Positions 1 through 9,434 of a stretch of DNA of 64,000 nt are shown piece by piece. The notes beneath the pieces were generated by a model. The model was not told the origin of the DNA. It made no database searches and was given only the letters and a program-made list of their open reading frames with translations. This stretch comes from Phycisphaerae bacterium. Its GTDB lineage: Bacteria; Planctomycetota; Phycisphaerae; Phycisphaerales; SM1A02. The position numbers were made by a program, and so were the translations under genes. Within the stretch, counting starts at the first letter, position 1, and every line of letters begins with the position of its first letter. The stretch spans positions 55,880-119,879 of the forward strand of contig JAEUIT010000021.1 of the NCBI GenBank assembly GCA_016795035.1, read 5' to 3'.

Positions 1-2
1 CC

Positions 3-1031
3 GTCCGGGCGAGCGCCGTGGCCGCGCTCGCGGTGTCCACGTCCGGGTTCGCCGCCACGATCTCCTATGACGTCACGATCGCGCCGGCGCTGAGCACGAT
101 CAATACGAGCACGTCGATCGCGGCGCCCGTCGCCGGAACCTTCATCGGCGACTACGACGCGACCAACAACCCGACCGGCACGAAGACGCTGCCTGGTCTC
201 TTCGGCGGCAGCGGCAACAACGCGATCGCGTACTCCGCGTCGTTCGGCGCGAGCGGCGACAACACGACGAATCCCACCGGCGGATTCGTGATGGACATCG
301 ACCAGACGCTCCTGTCGTTCAGCGTTGCAGGTCTCGACATCGACCTCCTCGGCGGAGAGACGTCGTCGATCGGCGCGACGGCCACGATCACCTACCCGAA
401 CTTCCACACGCAGAACCCGTCCGCGATCTTCCCCGGTCTCACGATCCCGTTGCCGCTCGGCGAGATTCAGGTCAACGCGCTCACGGCGGTCCAGTCGGGC
501 GGCGCGGTTCCCGGCGTGCTCGTGCCGAACGGACGCGGCAAGTACAACTTCGCGACCATCATTCCGGTCGACCTCGTGACGGTCGTGACCGTGAACGGAC
601 AAGTGATCGTGAGCGATCCGATCCCGTTCGCGTTCCCGCTCGCGGGAACGATTGACTTCGGCGGCGAGAGTGTGACGCTCTCGATCACGGGCAACACGAG
701 CTTCGAGCAGGAGACGCCGCTCGATCCGCCGCCCGAGTTCACGAATCAGCCGATCGACCTTCCGACGGTGCTTCCGCCCGGCGGCACCGCGCATCTTCTC
801 TTCTCAGGCGCCATCACTGGCGTCACCATCGGTGGAGGCCTGGACGTGAACATTCATGGAGACGCGACGCCGAACCTCAATCCCGCGGACCTCAACGGCG
901 ACGGCGTCGTGAACGCGGCGGACCTTGGCATTCTCCTCGGCGCGTGGGGAACGTCTGGCCCTGGGGATCTCAACGGAGATGGCGTGGTCAACGCACAGGA
1001 CCTGGGCATTCTCCTCGGCGCATGGTCGTAA
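3..1031 (+). CDS. Secreted protein with C-terminal dockerin-like repeat pair (5' partial)
   Basis: The reading frame is open from the left edge, so the true start lies outside the window. The first visible residues ([18 protein letters not shown], then TISYDV) look like the end of a signal peptide. The body is beta-rich, Thr/Gly/Ile-rich and has no recognisable catalytic motif. The C-terminus carries two copies of a 22-residue calcium-loop repeat ([21 protein letters not shown]) in the last 45 residues, resembling the dockerin-type repeats on many exported Phycisphaerae proteins. I infer an extracellular or cell-surface protein; the role of its body is unknown. The next gene is on the same strand after a 52-base gap. 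Confidence 0.8.
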   Translation, partial: VRASAVAALAVSTSGFAATISYDVTIAPALSTINTSTSIAAPVAGTFIGDYDATNNPTGTKTLPGLFGGSGNNAIAYSASFGASGDNTTNPTGGFVMDIDQTLLSFSVAGLDIDLLGGETSSIGATATITYPNFHTQNPSAIFPGLTIPLPLGEIQVNALTAVQSGGAVPGVLVPNGRGKYNFATIIPVDLVTVVTVNGQVIVSDPIPFAFPLAGTIDFGGESVTLSITGNTSFEQETPLDPPPEFTNQPIDLPTVLPPGGTAHLLFSGAITGVTIGGGLDVNIHGDATPNLNPADLNGDGVVNAADLGILLGAWGTSGPGDLNGDGVVNAQDLGILLGAWS

Positions 1032-1083
1032 GACTTTCGACTCAGCGCTGGACCCTTCGAGAACCGGCTGCGTACTCTCCGAC

Positions 1084-2484
1084 GTGATAGTCCGCCTCGC
1101 CGCAACCCTGACCTCCGCCGCCTGCGCGTGCCTCGCGCAGGCGGCGGATTTTTCTTTCTCGCAACCGATCGTGAGTCCGCTGCCCAAGGGGCATCTACCC
1201 ACGGCGGTGCGCGCGCTCGATCTCACCGGCGACGGCATCGTCGACCTGGTCGTTCCGGGCCGAAACTGGAACGGCGAGCCCGACGGGAGCGGGCGCGTCA
1301 CCATCATGCGCGGCTTGGGCAACGGCGTGTTCGATCCGTTCAGCGAAGTCCTCGTTGCAGCCGGCCAGGCCGAGAGCGTCGCCGTCGGTGATCTCGACGG
1401 CGACGGCAAGACCGACCTCGTCATCACAGTCTCCTCGCGCCACGGTCGCGTGGCGTTCGCGAAGGGTCTCGGCGGCGGGCTCTTCGACGAGCCGACCTAT
1501 CGCGATGCCGAGCGCCAGCCGCAAGGCGTGAACCTCGGCGACGTCGACGGCGACGGCGATCTCGACGTTGCCGTCACGAACTACCAGTCGGCGTCGTTTC
1601 AGGTCTTCCGCAACGACTTCGCGACGGGCGCCGGTCTCGTCCCGATCTCGACGCGCCGCCTCGCCCGCTACCTCGGCGGCACGCCGTATCCGATGAGCGC
1701 GCAGATCGCCGACATGAACGGCGACGGCACGAAGGACGTGCTCACCACGTTGCTCGGCGGAAGCCGCGTCTCGCTCGCGACCGGTGCAAGCGCCGCGCCG
1801 CCGTCGCTCGGTCCGAACGTCGATTGGAAGCCGGCGAACATCGGCAACGAGTCGCCCGCCGTCATCAACTCGACGCTCGCCGATCTCGACGGCGACGGCG
1901 ATCTCGACGTTGCGATGCCGTCCCTCTTCGTGACCCAATCGCAAAAGGTCATCGTGTTGCGCAACGCGGGCAACGGCTCGTTCCCCGAACAGCCGGCGCT
2001 CGACATCCTGAGCTTCGCGTATGCCTGGAGCTCGACCACGATCGACGCCGACGGCGACGGTCGCCTTGACCTTGCCGTCGGCACCGCGTTGCCGGGAACG
2101 GTGAGTTTCCTGCGCAACCAGACGGCGTCGCCGACCGCGCCGCTCTCCTTCGCGTTGCAGCCGGTGCTCGTCGTCTACGGCGTCTTCGTCCGCGACATGA
2201 CGGCGGTCGACGTCGACAACGACGGCGATCAGGATCTCGTCGGCGTCGACATCGGAAGCGACGCCGTCTTCGTCGCGAAGAACGAGACGCCGCAAGGTGG
2301 CGTCGCGGGAGCACCGCGGCGCGTGCCGCCGCCCAGGGAGCGCGGAGGCGACCTGCCGAAGGCGCCGCGCGCGAATCCCGTCAAGGCCGACCTTTCCGGC
2401 GACGGCACGGTCGACGCGACCGACGTCGCGATCTGGCTCGAGCAGGGAAGTCCCTCGACGTCGACGAAGGGAGGCGCGCGATGA
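1084..2484 (+). CDS. Secreted FG-GAP/VCBS-repeat propeller protein
   Basis: I chose the GTG at 1084 because it opens a convincing signal peptide (VIVRLAATLTSAACACLAQA) outside the preceding gene; the upstream in-frame ATG at 925 lies inside that gene and gives no signal. The mature protein is a series of about seven repeats containing DLDGDGxxDLxV-type calcium loops (for example DLTGDGIVDLVV, DLDGDGDLDVAM, DADGDGRLDLAV), the hallmark of FG-GAP/VCBS seven-bladed propellers. The extreme C-terminus has a single dockerin-like loop (ADLSGDGTVDATDVAIW). It is probably extracellular and adhesive or structural; no enzyme motif is visible. The stop overlaps the next start (ATGA), implying translational coupling. 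Confidence 0.82.
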   Translation: MIVRLAATLTSAACACLAQAADFSFSQPIVSPLPKGHLPTAVRALDLTGDGIVDLVVPGRNWNGEPDGSGRVTIMRGLGNGVFDPFSEVLVAAGQAESVAVGDLDGDGKTDLVITVSSRHGRVAFAKGLGGGLFDEPTYRDAERQPQGVNLGDVDGDGDLDVAVTNYQSASFQVFRNDFATGAGLVPISTRRLARYLGGTPYPMSAQIADMNGDGTKDVLTTLLGGSRVSLATGASAAPPSLGPNVDWKPANIGNESPAVINSTLADLDGDGDLDVAMPSLFVTQSQKVIVLRNAGNGSFPEQPALDILSFAYAWSSTTIDADGDGRLDLAVGTALPGTVSFLRNQTASPTAPLSFALQPVLVVYGVFVRDMTAVDVDNDGDQDLVGVDIGSDAVFVAKNETPQGGVAGAPRRVPPPRERGGDLPKAPRANPVKADLSGDGTVDATDVAIWLEQGSPSTSTKGGAR

Positions 2485-3515
2485 TCGCACGCATCCTCAT
2501 GCTCGGCGTTGCGGCCTCGCTTGCGTCGTTCGCGCACGCGCAGTGCGGCAATCAGGCATCGTGTCTTCAGGAGCACGACACGCCCGGTTGCGTCGTCATC
2601 GAATGCTGCAACGCGGTGTGCGAGGCCAACCCGCTCTGTTGCGACGTCTCTTGGGACGCCGACTGCGTCGGGTGGGCGGAGAAGCTCTGCGACGGCCTCA
2701 CGTGCCCGAGCCCGGGCAGTTGCGAGAGCGTGCACTTTCAGCCGGGCTGCGAGGACACCGACTGCTGCCAGCTCGCGTGCCGCTTCGACTGGTACTGCTG
2801 CTACACCGCGTGGGACTCGCTCTGCGTGCAGGTGGCGTCGTCGCTCTGCGGCGAATCGCCGTGCACGATCGAGATCCCCGCGAATGCGGTCGACGAGGAC
2901 GAGCCGTGCTTCAAGCACTTCAACGACGGCTGCAATCTTCCTGACTCGGCTCCCATTCCGATCGCGCCCGGCGCCGTGCGAACCGGCAAGTACGCCTCGG
3001 GGGCGCCGCGCGACACCGACTGGTACAGCCTTTCGCTCGCAGCGCCCACGCGGCTCACGATTCGCCTTCGCGCGGAGTTCCCAGGGCAGGTCCTCGTGAT
3101 GAAGGGGCCGTGTCTCGGACCGTTCGAAACGCGCGCCGACGTGACCGCGTTGCCGTGCGACGAGGCGGTCGTCGACGCGTGCTTCGAGCCCGGCAACTAC
3201 ACGATCATCGTTGCAGCCGCGCTGCCCGATCAGCCGCTGCGATACTCCTTCACCTGCGACGAACGCGATCCCGACAATCCCCCCGACCCCAAGGAGCCGG
3301 TGCCGGAGCCGAGCTATTTCGGACTCCGATATCTCCTCACCGTGGACGGCGGATCCTGCATGTTCGGGGACCTCGACGGCGACGGACTCGTCGGGCCGAC
3401 GGACCTCGGGATCCTGCTCGGCGCGTGGGGCGGTGCGGGTTCTGCCGATCTTGACGGCGACGGCACCGTCGGGCCGTCCGATCTGGGCATCCTGCTCGGG
3501 GCCTGGAGCGCCTGA
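2481..3515 (+). CDS. Secreted cysteine-rich repeat protein with dockerin-like tail
   Basis: A 344-residue protein with a clear signal peptide (MIARILMLGVAASLASFAHA). The N-terminal third holds two copies of a Cys-rich repeat of about 40 residues, with the pattern PGCxxxxCCxxxCxxxxxCCxxxWDxxCVxxA, suggesting disulfide-bonded modules exposed outside the cytoplasm. A beta-rich domain at about 140-265 resembles the pre-peptidase C-terminal type (TDWYSLSL, then GNYTIIV). The final 45 residues are a paired dockerin-like repeat ([21 protein letters not shown] and a second copy). Translationally coupled to the FG-GAP gene, so the two probably work together at the cell surface. Substrate unknown. Confidence 0.82.
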   Translation: MIARILMLGVAASLASFAHAQCGNQASCLQEHDTPGCVVIECCNAVCEANPLCCDVSWDADCVGWAEKLCDGLTCPSPGSCESVHFQPGCEDTDCCQLACRFDWYCCYTAWDSLCVQVASSLCGESPCTIEIPANAVDEDEPCFKHFNDGCNLPDSAPIPIAPGAVRTGKYASGAPRDTDWYSLSLAAPTRLTIRLRAEFPGQVLVMKGPCLGPFETRADVTALPCDEAVVDACFEPGNYTIIVAAALPDQPLRYSFTCDERDPDNPPDPKEPVPEPSYFGLRYLLTVDGGSCMFGDLDGDGLVGPTDLGILLGAWGGAGSADLDGDGTVGPSDLGILLGAWSA

Positions 3516-3591
3516 AACGCGGAGATTCGGGAGTTCGAGCCGAGTTCCCTAGGGGCAAACGCCGATCGACCCTCTGCGAGGAGGATCGGCC

Positions 3592-4410
3592 ATGGGCTCG
3601 CTTGGGAAGGGAACGTTTGCTGCGTGTTTCGTCGCGCTCGTCGCTGCCGCCGTTTGGACGGCCGCCAGCTACTTCACGGACTGGCGCCTGGGGATCCTCG
3701 CGCCGATCGTCGGGCTTGCGGCCGGCGCCGCCATGGCGAGCGGAAGCGAACGCCAGGGCGGTGTGCAGGGCGGCCTGATCGCCGCGATCATCGCGCTCGT
3801 GGCGATGGTCGGGAGCCGATACGCACTGACCCAGCTGCAACTTCGAGATTGGGCGCAAAGGATCGCGAGCATCTCCGACGAAGACGTCGTTGCAGCTCTC
3901 GCGGATCGCCTCTACGACGAGGCGGCGCTCGACGGCTCGCTTGAGACGATGTACGTCGGCACCGCATCCGACGACGAATATCCGCCGCAGATCTGGTCGC
4001 GTGCCGAGTCGACCTGGGAGGGCATGACGGTCGGCGAGCGCGAGGAATTGCGGCAGGCGATGATCGCCGAGAACGAAGAGGCGATGGCCGAGGCGGCACC
4101 GATCCTCACGGGCATCGGAATGCTGCTCAACGTCGGCCTCGCAGGAATGTGCTGCATGGGCGTCAGCGTCGTGGCCGCCTATCGCCTCGGACGCGCGGGG
4201 CTCGAGACGGCGACGGAGCGCGGGGTCGTGGGCGTCGTGTCGGCGGGCCCGGCTCGCGACGTGGCGAAGGGCGTCCCGGCAGTCGGCGGCGAGGAGGTGC
4301 TCGGCGGACCGCTCCGCGCCGCGATGAAGCTGCCCGTGGACCCGCTCGAGGGCACCGAGGCCGGCGCCCGATCGCTCACCTCGGCGCCGCCGCTCCGGAA
4401 GGCGGCGTGA
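3592..4410 (+). CDS. Hypothetical membrane protein
   Basis: ATG at 3592 follows a strong Shine-Dalgarno (GAGGAGG, about 3578-3584). Three hydrophobic segments near the N-terminus (roughly residues 8-26, 31-48 and 60-76) and a fourth at about 178-200 bracket a soluble, acidic, Glu/Ala-rich helical region (about residues 85-175). The C-terminal 70 residues are Gly/Ala/Val-rich and probably disordered. No family recognised. It runs tail-to-tail into the PLP enzyme gene with a 35-base overlap of the 3' ends. Confidence 0.75.
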   Translation: MGSLGKGTFAACFVALVAAAVWTAASYFTDWRLGILAPIVGLAAGAAMASGSERQGGVQGGLIAAIIALVAMVGSRYALTQLQLRDWAQRIASISDEDVVAALADRLYDEAALDGSLETMYVGTASDDEYPPQIWSRAESTWEGMTVGEREELRQAMIAENEEAMAEAAPILTGIGMLLNVGLAGMCCMGVSVVAAYRLGRAGLETATERGVVGVVSAGPARDVAKGVPAVGGEEVLGGPLRAAMKLPVDPLEGTEAGARSLTSAPPLRKAA

Positions 4411-5392
4411 CGGACCACGGCAGCGCGTCGAGGTCCACGTTGCCGCCGCAGAGGACGATGCCGACGGGCGTGCCTTGCTGCAACGCGGAAATGGCCTTCG
4501 AACGCCGCGAGAGTGCGACGGCCACGCCCACTGCGGCGCTTGGTTCGATCACGAGCTTCGCACGCTCGAAGACGAGGCGCATCGCCGCGACGATCTCGTC
4601 CTCGCTCACCGTGACGACTTCGTCGACCAAGTCGCGCACGACCGGAAACGTCAGCGATCCCAGGCTCGTGCGCAGTCCATCGGCGATGGTCGTGGCGGCC
4701 GCGATCGGCTGAATCGAACCGGCGCGCTTGCTGCGTGCCGCGTCGTCGGCGTTGGCAGGTTCCGCCGCGATGATCGCGATCGACGGCTTCACCGCCTTCG
4801 CCGCGAGCGCCACGCCCGAGATCATGCCGCCGCCGCCGATCGGCACGATGATCGCGCCGAGGTCCGGGCACTCCTCGAGGAATTCGAGCGCGATCGTGCC
4901 CTGTCCCGCGATGACGTCGGGGTGGTTGTACGGCGGAATCAGCGTGCCGCCCGTCTCGGCGACGACGCGATCCGCCGTCGCCTCGCGATCGGCCACGGTC
5001 GGTTCGCACGGATACACGATGCCGCCGTAGCCCTCGACCGCCTCGCGCTTCACGCTCGGGGCGTTCCGCGGCATCACGATGTGCGCCGGGATGCCGCGAA
5101 GTTTCGCCGCAAGCGCGAGGGCCTGCGCGTGATTGCCCGAGGAGTGCGTCACCACGCCGCGGCGCGCCAGCTCGTCCGAGAGCTTGAACACGGCGTTGCA
5201 GGCGCCGCGGAACTTGAACGCGCCGACCTTCTGGAAGTTCTCGCACTTGAAGCGCAGCGGATGCCCCGCGCGTTCGGAGATCGCCGAACAGCGCACGACC
5301 GGCGTCCGAATGGCGTGCGGCGCGATGCGCCGCGCCGCGTCGCGGATCGCGTCGATCGTGGTGGCGTACGTCGTCGTGCTCGTCGTCGTCAT
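4376..5392 (-). CDS. Threonine dehydratase / serine racemase (fold type II PLP enzyme)
   Basis: A 338-residue protein of the tryptophan-synthase-beta fold. The PLP lysine is K60 in AFKFRGA, the substrate loop is SSGNHAQALA and the phosphate-binding glycine loop is PIGGGGM. Family members deaminate threonine or serine to the 2-oxo acid, or racemise serine. There is no C-terminal ACT regulatory domain, so this is the short catabolic/serine-racemase type rather than feedback-regulated biosynthetic IlvA. The start is the ATG ending at 5392, which gives the usual N-terminus and leaves a 19-base gap to the divergent dinB-family gene. Substrate preference cannot be read from sequence. Confidence 0.88.
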   Translation of the reverse strand: MTTTSTTTYATTIDAIRDAARRIAPHAIRTPVVRCSAISERAGHPLRFKCENFQKVGAFKFRGACNAVFKLSDELARRGVVTHSSGNHAQALALAAKLRGIPAHIVMPRNAPSVKREAVEGYGGIVYPCEPTVADREATADRVVAETGGTLIPPYNHPDVIAGQGTIALEFLEECPDLGAIIVPIGGGGMISGVALAAKAVKPSIAIIAAEPANADDAARSKRAGSIQPIAAATTIADGLRTSLGSLTFPVVRDLVDEVVTVSEDEIVAAMRLVFERAKLVIEPSAAVGVAVALSRRSKAISALQQGTPVGIVLCGGNVDLDALPWSVTPPSGAAAPR

Positions 5393-5411
5393 CTGGCGAT
5401 AGGCTACCCGC

Positions 5412-5942
5412 ATGCGTACCGCACTTGACTGCCTGCGCCGATTGCACGAGCACCGTCTGTGGCTTCGCGCCCGCTTCGAGAAGGCCATCCGACCCTTGAG
5501 CGACGCCGAACTGCGCCGCGCGTTTCCGATGGGCCCGGGCAGCGTGCTCGGCGTCCTCGCGCACTGCTGGGGCGCCGAGAACATCTGGCTCGATTCCATC
5601 TCGGGATCGGCCGCCCCATCCACGCTTCCGTCCGCCGACGCGTTCCCCTCGCTCGACGCGCTCCTCGGCCGCTGGAAGGAAACGGACGATCGCTGGGCGC
5701 GGTTCTTCGCGACCGTCACCGAGGCCGAACTCGATCGCCCGGTGGTGCGCGTGCGCGACGGCAAGTCGTACACGACGACGCTTGCGGACGTCCTGATTCA
5801 CGTCTGCACGCACCAGATGTATCACGCGGCGCAGCTCAACAACATGCTTCGACAGCTCGGCGACGCGAACACGGCGGCGGCGTTCGTGCCGAGCGACTTC
5901 ATCATCTTCGGCCGCGAAACGTGGAGAGGCCCCAATCCGTGA
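5412..5942 (+). CDS. DinB/YfiT-family protein
   Basis: A 176-residue four-helix-bundle protein of the DinB superfamily. The metal-ligand pattern is visible as His in VLAHCWGAE (about residue 52) and the pair in HVCTHQMYHAAQ near residues 130-140. Many family members are metal-dependent thiol transferases or damage-associated proteins; this one has no identifiable substrate. Its stop overlaps the cupin start (GTGA), so the two are co-translated. Confidence 0.82.
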   Translation: MRTALDCLRRLHEHRLWLRARFEKAIRPLSDAELRRAFPMGPGSVLGVLAHCWGAENIWLDSISGSAAPSTLPSADAFPSLDALLGRWKETDDRWARFFATVTEAELDRPVVRVRDGKSYTTTLADVLIHVCTHQMYHAAQLNNMLRQLGDANTAAAFVPSDFIIFGRETWRGPNP

Positions 5943-6385
5943 GTACCCCGACCTTTGCCCCCGAGTCCAAGGTTCGCCGCATCACCGTGATCGGCGACGA
6001 CATGCTCGTGCGCATCACCGGTCGTGAAACCGGCAACACCGTGTCGCTGTTCGAGCAGCGCACGAATCCCGGGGGCGGCGTGCCGATGCACGTCCACGAT
6101 CGCGAAGACGAACTCTTCCAAGTGCTCTCCGGCAACGTGGAGTTCACGATCGGCGGCGCGAACGGAACCTCGTTCGTGGCGAAGCCGGGCGACAACGTGT
6201 GGGGGCCGCGACGCGTGCCGCACGCGTGGAAGGTCATCGGGAACGAGCAGGCGCGAGTTCTCGTCATCGCGACCCCGTCGGGTCTCGAGGACATGTTCGA
6301 GGCGCTCTCGAAGCTCCCGCCCGGTCCGCCCGATTTCGCGAAGGTTGCCGAGATCTGCGGTCGGTTCGGCGTGCGCTTCGCGTAG
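5939..6385 (+). CDS. Cupin-domain protein
   Basis: A 148-residue single-cupin protein. The GTG start at 5939 overlaps the dinB stop, and no upstream start gives a sensible protein. Cupin motif 1 is visible as PMHVHDREDELFQVLSG (G-x5-H-x-H-x3,4-E) and motif 2 as PGDNVWGPRRVPHAW. These give the two His, one Glu and third His that bind the metal. Related small cupins act as dioxygenases, isomerases or quercetinase-like proteins; the substrate is not predictable. Confidence 0.85.
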   Translation: MSTPTFAPESKVRRITVIGDDMLVRITGRETGNTVSLFEQRTNPGGGVPMHVHDREDELFQVLSGNVEFTIGGANGTSFVAKPGDNVWGPRRVPHAWKVIGNEQARVLVIATPSGLEDMFEALSKLPPGPPDFAKVAEICGRFGVRFA

Positions 6386-6395
6386 CGTGTCGTGC

Positions 6396-8795
6396 ATGTG
6401 GATGCACGTGCGCCGCGTGATCGTCGGAGCATTGGCCGCGCTGGTTCTCCTCTGCGCGACGACCGCCCATGCGCAGACCGATTTCGGTCTGATCCGACCC
6501 ATGCCGTGGCGCGAGGTCGAGGCGCTCGTCGAGATCTGGTGTCCGACGAGCGACGCGGCAACGTGGAGCGAGATCGAGAAGGCGTACCGCGACGCGCTTG
6601 TCGAGCACGACCGACTCCGCGGCGATGCACTCGCGAAGGGGATTGAGCGCTCGCTGCGAGACCACGAGGAGCGCGCGAGCGCCGAGGAGCGCGAGAAGAC
6701 CGTGATCGAGGCGCAGCGGCACGCCGCGCGAGCTATCGCGGTGGACGAGGCGTTCGCACGAGCGTTGACGGACGCCCTCGAGAAGCGGCTCCCCGAGGCG
6801 GAGCGAGGCCGAAGTCGGCCCATCGCGCTCCTCCTTGAACTTCGGCGGGCCGCGAACCAGACGTGGATCGAGTCGGCCTCGGGTCCCTACGCCGTCCTGA
6901 AGGCTGCAACGACGAGATTCGACGAGCCCGACGCGACGGTGGTGCGAGAGGTGGTGACGCAAGCGCTCGACCGCGCGTTGCCGCACAGCCGAGTGCTCGC
7001 GGATGCGACACGAGAGTTCGAGCGAGTGACGGTTCGACGGCAGGCCGAATGGACCGAGCGATTCGGAGGCGAACGCCCCGATGCCGACGCCATCCGGACC
7101 TTCTATGCGGAAAGGGGGTTCGCGCACGCGTCGCTCGATGCCCGCGTGGCGAAGTCGTTGCCGGCGCTCGAGCGCGGCAGCTTCGAGCCCTTCATCGCGG
7201 TCGACAGCGGAGCGCTCGCACGCATGACGCCGAAGAATGCGCGCCGGCTCGCGTTCATCCTCGCCGACACCGACAGCATGATGGGGTCGTATCCGGGCAT
7301 GGTGGCGGGCGCGGAGTGGCGGCTCCGGCAAGTGGAGAAGGCCGCGCTCCTCACCGAGGCGGAGGTGAAGGACTTGGAGGCGCGCCTCGAGGCGGCCCGA
7401 ACGAAGGACGTCGAGCGCATCCGAGCAAGGATTCGAGTGTTGATCGACCTTGCCGAGAGAATTGGCCGCTTTCGCGAAGCGAGGAATCAAGGCGACTTCA
7501 ATCTCTCCAACGACGAGTCAAACGCCGCGTGGCAAGCCATCGACGCGCAGGACTCTGGCGACGTGCGTGAGATCATGGTCACGCTCCGCCGTGCGATGCG
7601 CGAGAGTGCGTCGGTCGATTGGGCCGCAGTCAGCGCCGCCGTGGTCCAGCCCGAGGAATCGATGTGGCTCGTCGATCCCGATGCCGAGTGGCGGAGCGAA
7701 GGAGGCTTGTCGCCCGAGCCTTGGACGCCGCGCGTGGTGCGATCGTCGGACGTCGAGGCGCTTTCCCGCAGGCTGCAACGTGGAGAGCCGCCATCGCTGC
7801 CGTCGGTCGAGCCGATCGCGAGCGATGAACTCAAGGGGATGTGGTCCCCGATTTCCGACGATGAGGCTGCAGCGCTCAGGCAACGGCTCGTCGACCGCGT
7901 GCAGAAGGCACGAGCCGAACAGTGGGCGGCAATCCAAGGCATTGCCACGCCCGAACTGTGCGCGGGGCAGGAGGACCTTTGCCGCGTGTGGTCGAGCGCG
8001 ATGGCGGTCGACGGGCCGTCGGCGCTTCTCGGTCGTCGGGCCGTGTTCGGCGTCGAATTTGACGAGTGGCAGGATCGTGCGGGCAACCCCGGCCTCGCGC
8101 TACTCGAGACCTCGCTCGCGCCCGACGTAGAGGCGAAGGCGATCGCCGCGCTCGCGCCCGTGATGGACGAGCTGCGGCTCGCCGACGAGGCGCTTCTCGG
8201 CGTCGAGCTTTTCGCCGAGATCGATTGGCTGCGGGCAAATGCCGCGTTCTCGCACGCGCTGATTGAGGGCGGCCATGCCCTCGAGGTCCGGCTCGCGGCG
8301 GGGGCCACCTACGAAAAGGCCGAGCGTCGCATCGCGGAATCGCTCGAAGCGCCAGTCGCACGACGTACGGCTGCAACGCGGAAAGCGATGGAAGCCATGC
8401 GCGCCGTCCTCGCGCCGGCGGAGTTCGAGCGCGTGCGCCGAAGCATGCGGCGGTCGACCTTCCCTGGCATCGACCGCGAGCGCGATCGTTTCGAGGCGCC
8501 GGCGCTGCGAGCGATGTCGCTTACGACGCTCGACGAGCCGCGGCAGAACGCGCTGATCGCGCTCATGGCCGACTGGAGCGAGTCGTTCGAGCGGCGCACG
8601 GAGCGCATGGCCGAGGCCGGCCCCGTGACGCAGTTCTCCGTGGGAGGCGAGTCGGCGGAACAAATCGTTCGGAGGATGACCGTCGACTGGAACGACTACG
8701 CCCGCCGCCAGGAGGGACTGGTCTTCCTCTCCGCGCTCAAGCGACTGCTGGCGCCAGCAGAGGCGGCAGAGGTGTTTCGGGGCCGAGGCGGGTAG
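6396..8795 (+). CDS. Large secreted hypothetical protein
   Basis: About 799 residues. The ATG at 6396 (or 6402) opens a signal peptide (RRVIVGALAALVLLCATTAHAQ) ten bases after the cupin stop; no strong Shine-Dalgarno is visible. The mature protein is almost entirely charged alpha-helix, rich in Arg, Glu and Ala, with few Cys and no catalytic motif I recognise. Several stretches (about residues 60-110, 320-360 and 700-790) look like coiled coil. Two copies of the dispersed CTGCAACGYGGA motif fall inside it (7773 and 8371), in different reading frames. No homologous family recognised. Confidence 0.7.
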   Translation: MWMHVRRVIVGALAALVLLCATTAHAQTDFGLIRPMPWREVEALVEIWCPTSDAATWSEIEKAYRDALVEHDRLRGDALAKGIERSLRDHEERASAEEREKTVIEAQRHAARAIAVDEAFARALTDALEKRLPEAERGRSRPIALLLELRRAANQTWIESASGPYAVLKAATTRFDEPDATVVREVVTQALDRALPHSRVLADATREFERVTVRRQAEWTERFGGERPDADAIRTFYAERGFAHASLDARVAKSLPALERGSFEPFIAVDSGALARMTPKNARRLAFILADTDSMMGSYPGMVAGAEWRLRQVEKAALLTEAEVKDLEARLEAARTKDVERIRARIRVLIDLAERIGRFREARNQGDFNLSNDESNAAWQAIDAQDSGDVREIMVTLRRAMRESASVDWAAVSAAVVQPEESMWLVDPDAEWRSEGGLSPEPWTPRVVRSSDVEALSRRLQRGEPPSLPSVEPIASDELKGMWSPISDDEAAALRQRLVDRVQKARAEQWAAIQGIATPELCAGQEDLCRVWSSAMAVDGPSALLGRRAVFGVEFDEWQDRAGNPGLALLETSLAPDVEAKAIAALAPVMDELRLADEALLGVELFAEIDWLRANAAFSHALIEGGHALEVRLAAGATYEKAERRIAESLEAPVARRTAATRKAMEAMRAVLAPAEFERVRRSMRRSTFPGIDRERDRFEAPALRAMSLTTLDEPRQNALIALMADWSESFERRTERMAEAGPVTQFSVGGESAEQIVRRMTVDWNDYARRQEGLVFLSALKRLLAPAEAAEVFRGRGG

Positions 8796-9262
8796 GGCGT
8801 GACGCGATCTGGGGTATCGGGGCAATCCAATTCGGCGACTTCAAAATGTGAGATTGAAGTGCTCCGCATTGATGGTCGCGACGCGGGTGTGACGTCTTCG
8901 ATGTCGTGTCCGTGAACCGGTTGCCGTGCCGACGTCGAGCGCCAGGTCGCGCCGTGATCTCACCACTCGAGCACAACGATGCGAATCGTTGCTCCGAATC
9001 CTCATCCGTCTCAATTCGCCACGGCCGCGACGGCAATTTGGAGCATGAAACTGGACACGGCCATCGGCATCGGGCACCTCGGGCGCCTGCAACGTGGAGA
9101 GACTCGCCGCCTTGCGGCCGCACCCTAAGATCTTGGTGAATCACCCTATGAAGGGGCGGTCAAGCTGGAAGGGGCCGACCATGAACCTTCGACGTTCGGG
9201 TTCGAATCTTCATGGTGGGTGCGTCGGCGCTTTCACCGACCTCGTTCGCTACACTCCGCCCA
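8796..9262. other. Gene-free stretch upstream of the thiC riboswitch
   Basis: No convincing protein gene on either strand: frames are short and lack coding character, and the sequence is visibly less G+C biased than its neighbours. On the minus strand, 8881 down to 8841 reads RVATINAEHFNL, which resembles the C-terminal end of PIN-domain (VapC-like) toxins, but no intact upstream PIN frame exists; at best a decayed remnant. One exact CTGCAACGTGGA motif lies at 9087. The thiC promoter presumably lies in the last 100-150 bases, but I cannot pick it with confidence. Confidence 0.5.
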
Positions 9263-9263
9263 A

Positions 9264-9355
9264 CGCTCGGGGCGTTTCGGCCGCAGCCATTCGGCAGGCC
9301 GGGACTGAGAAGCACCCGTCGAACCTGATCCGGTTAGGACCGGCGTAGGGAAGCG
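9264..9355 (+). promoter_or_regulatory. TPP (THI-box) riboswitch controlling thiC
   Basis: The thiamine-pyrophosphate aptamer signature is plain. The 5' element CTCGGGGCG starts at about 9266, CTGAGA at 9305, then ACCCGTCGAACCTGATC (about 9314-9330), the paired CCGG...CCGG arm and GCGTAGGGAAGC ending near 9354. These match the conserved pyrimidine- and pyrophosphate-sensor arms of the family in order and spacing. It lies 80 bases upstream of the thiC start, where ligand binding would be expected to lower thiC expression when TPP is plentiful. Whether control is transcriptional or translational is not clear; no obvious terminator follows. Confidence 0.95.
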
Positions 9356-9434
9356 AGGTCATGCGGTGGATTGGCGACACGCCACCTTCGCGGGCCCGCG
9401 TCTCCTCGCGGGTCGCACGCAGAAGGAGCCTCGC

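Noticed and set aside
9181..9348. Small open frame starting ATG 9181 that runs into the TPP riboswitch
   Set aside because: It covers the riboswitch aptamer itself and has no coding character.
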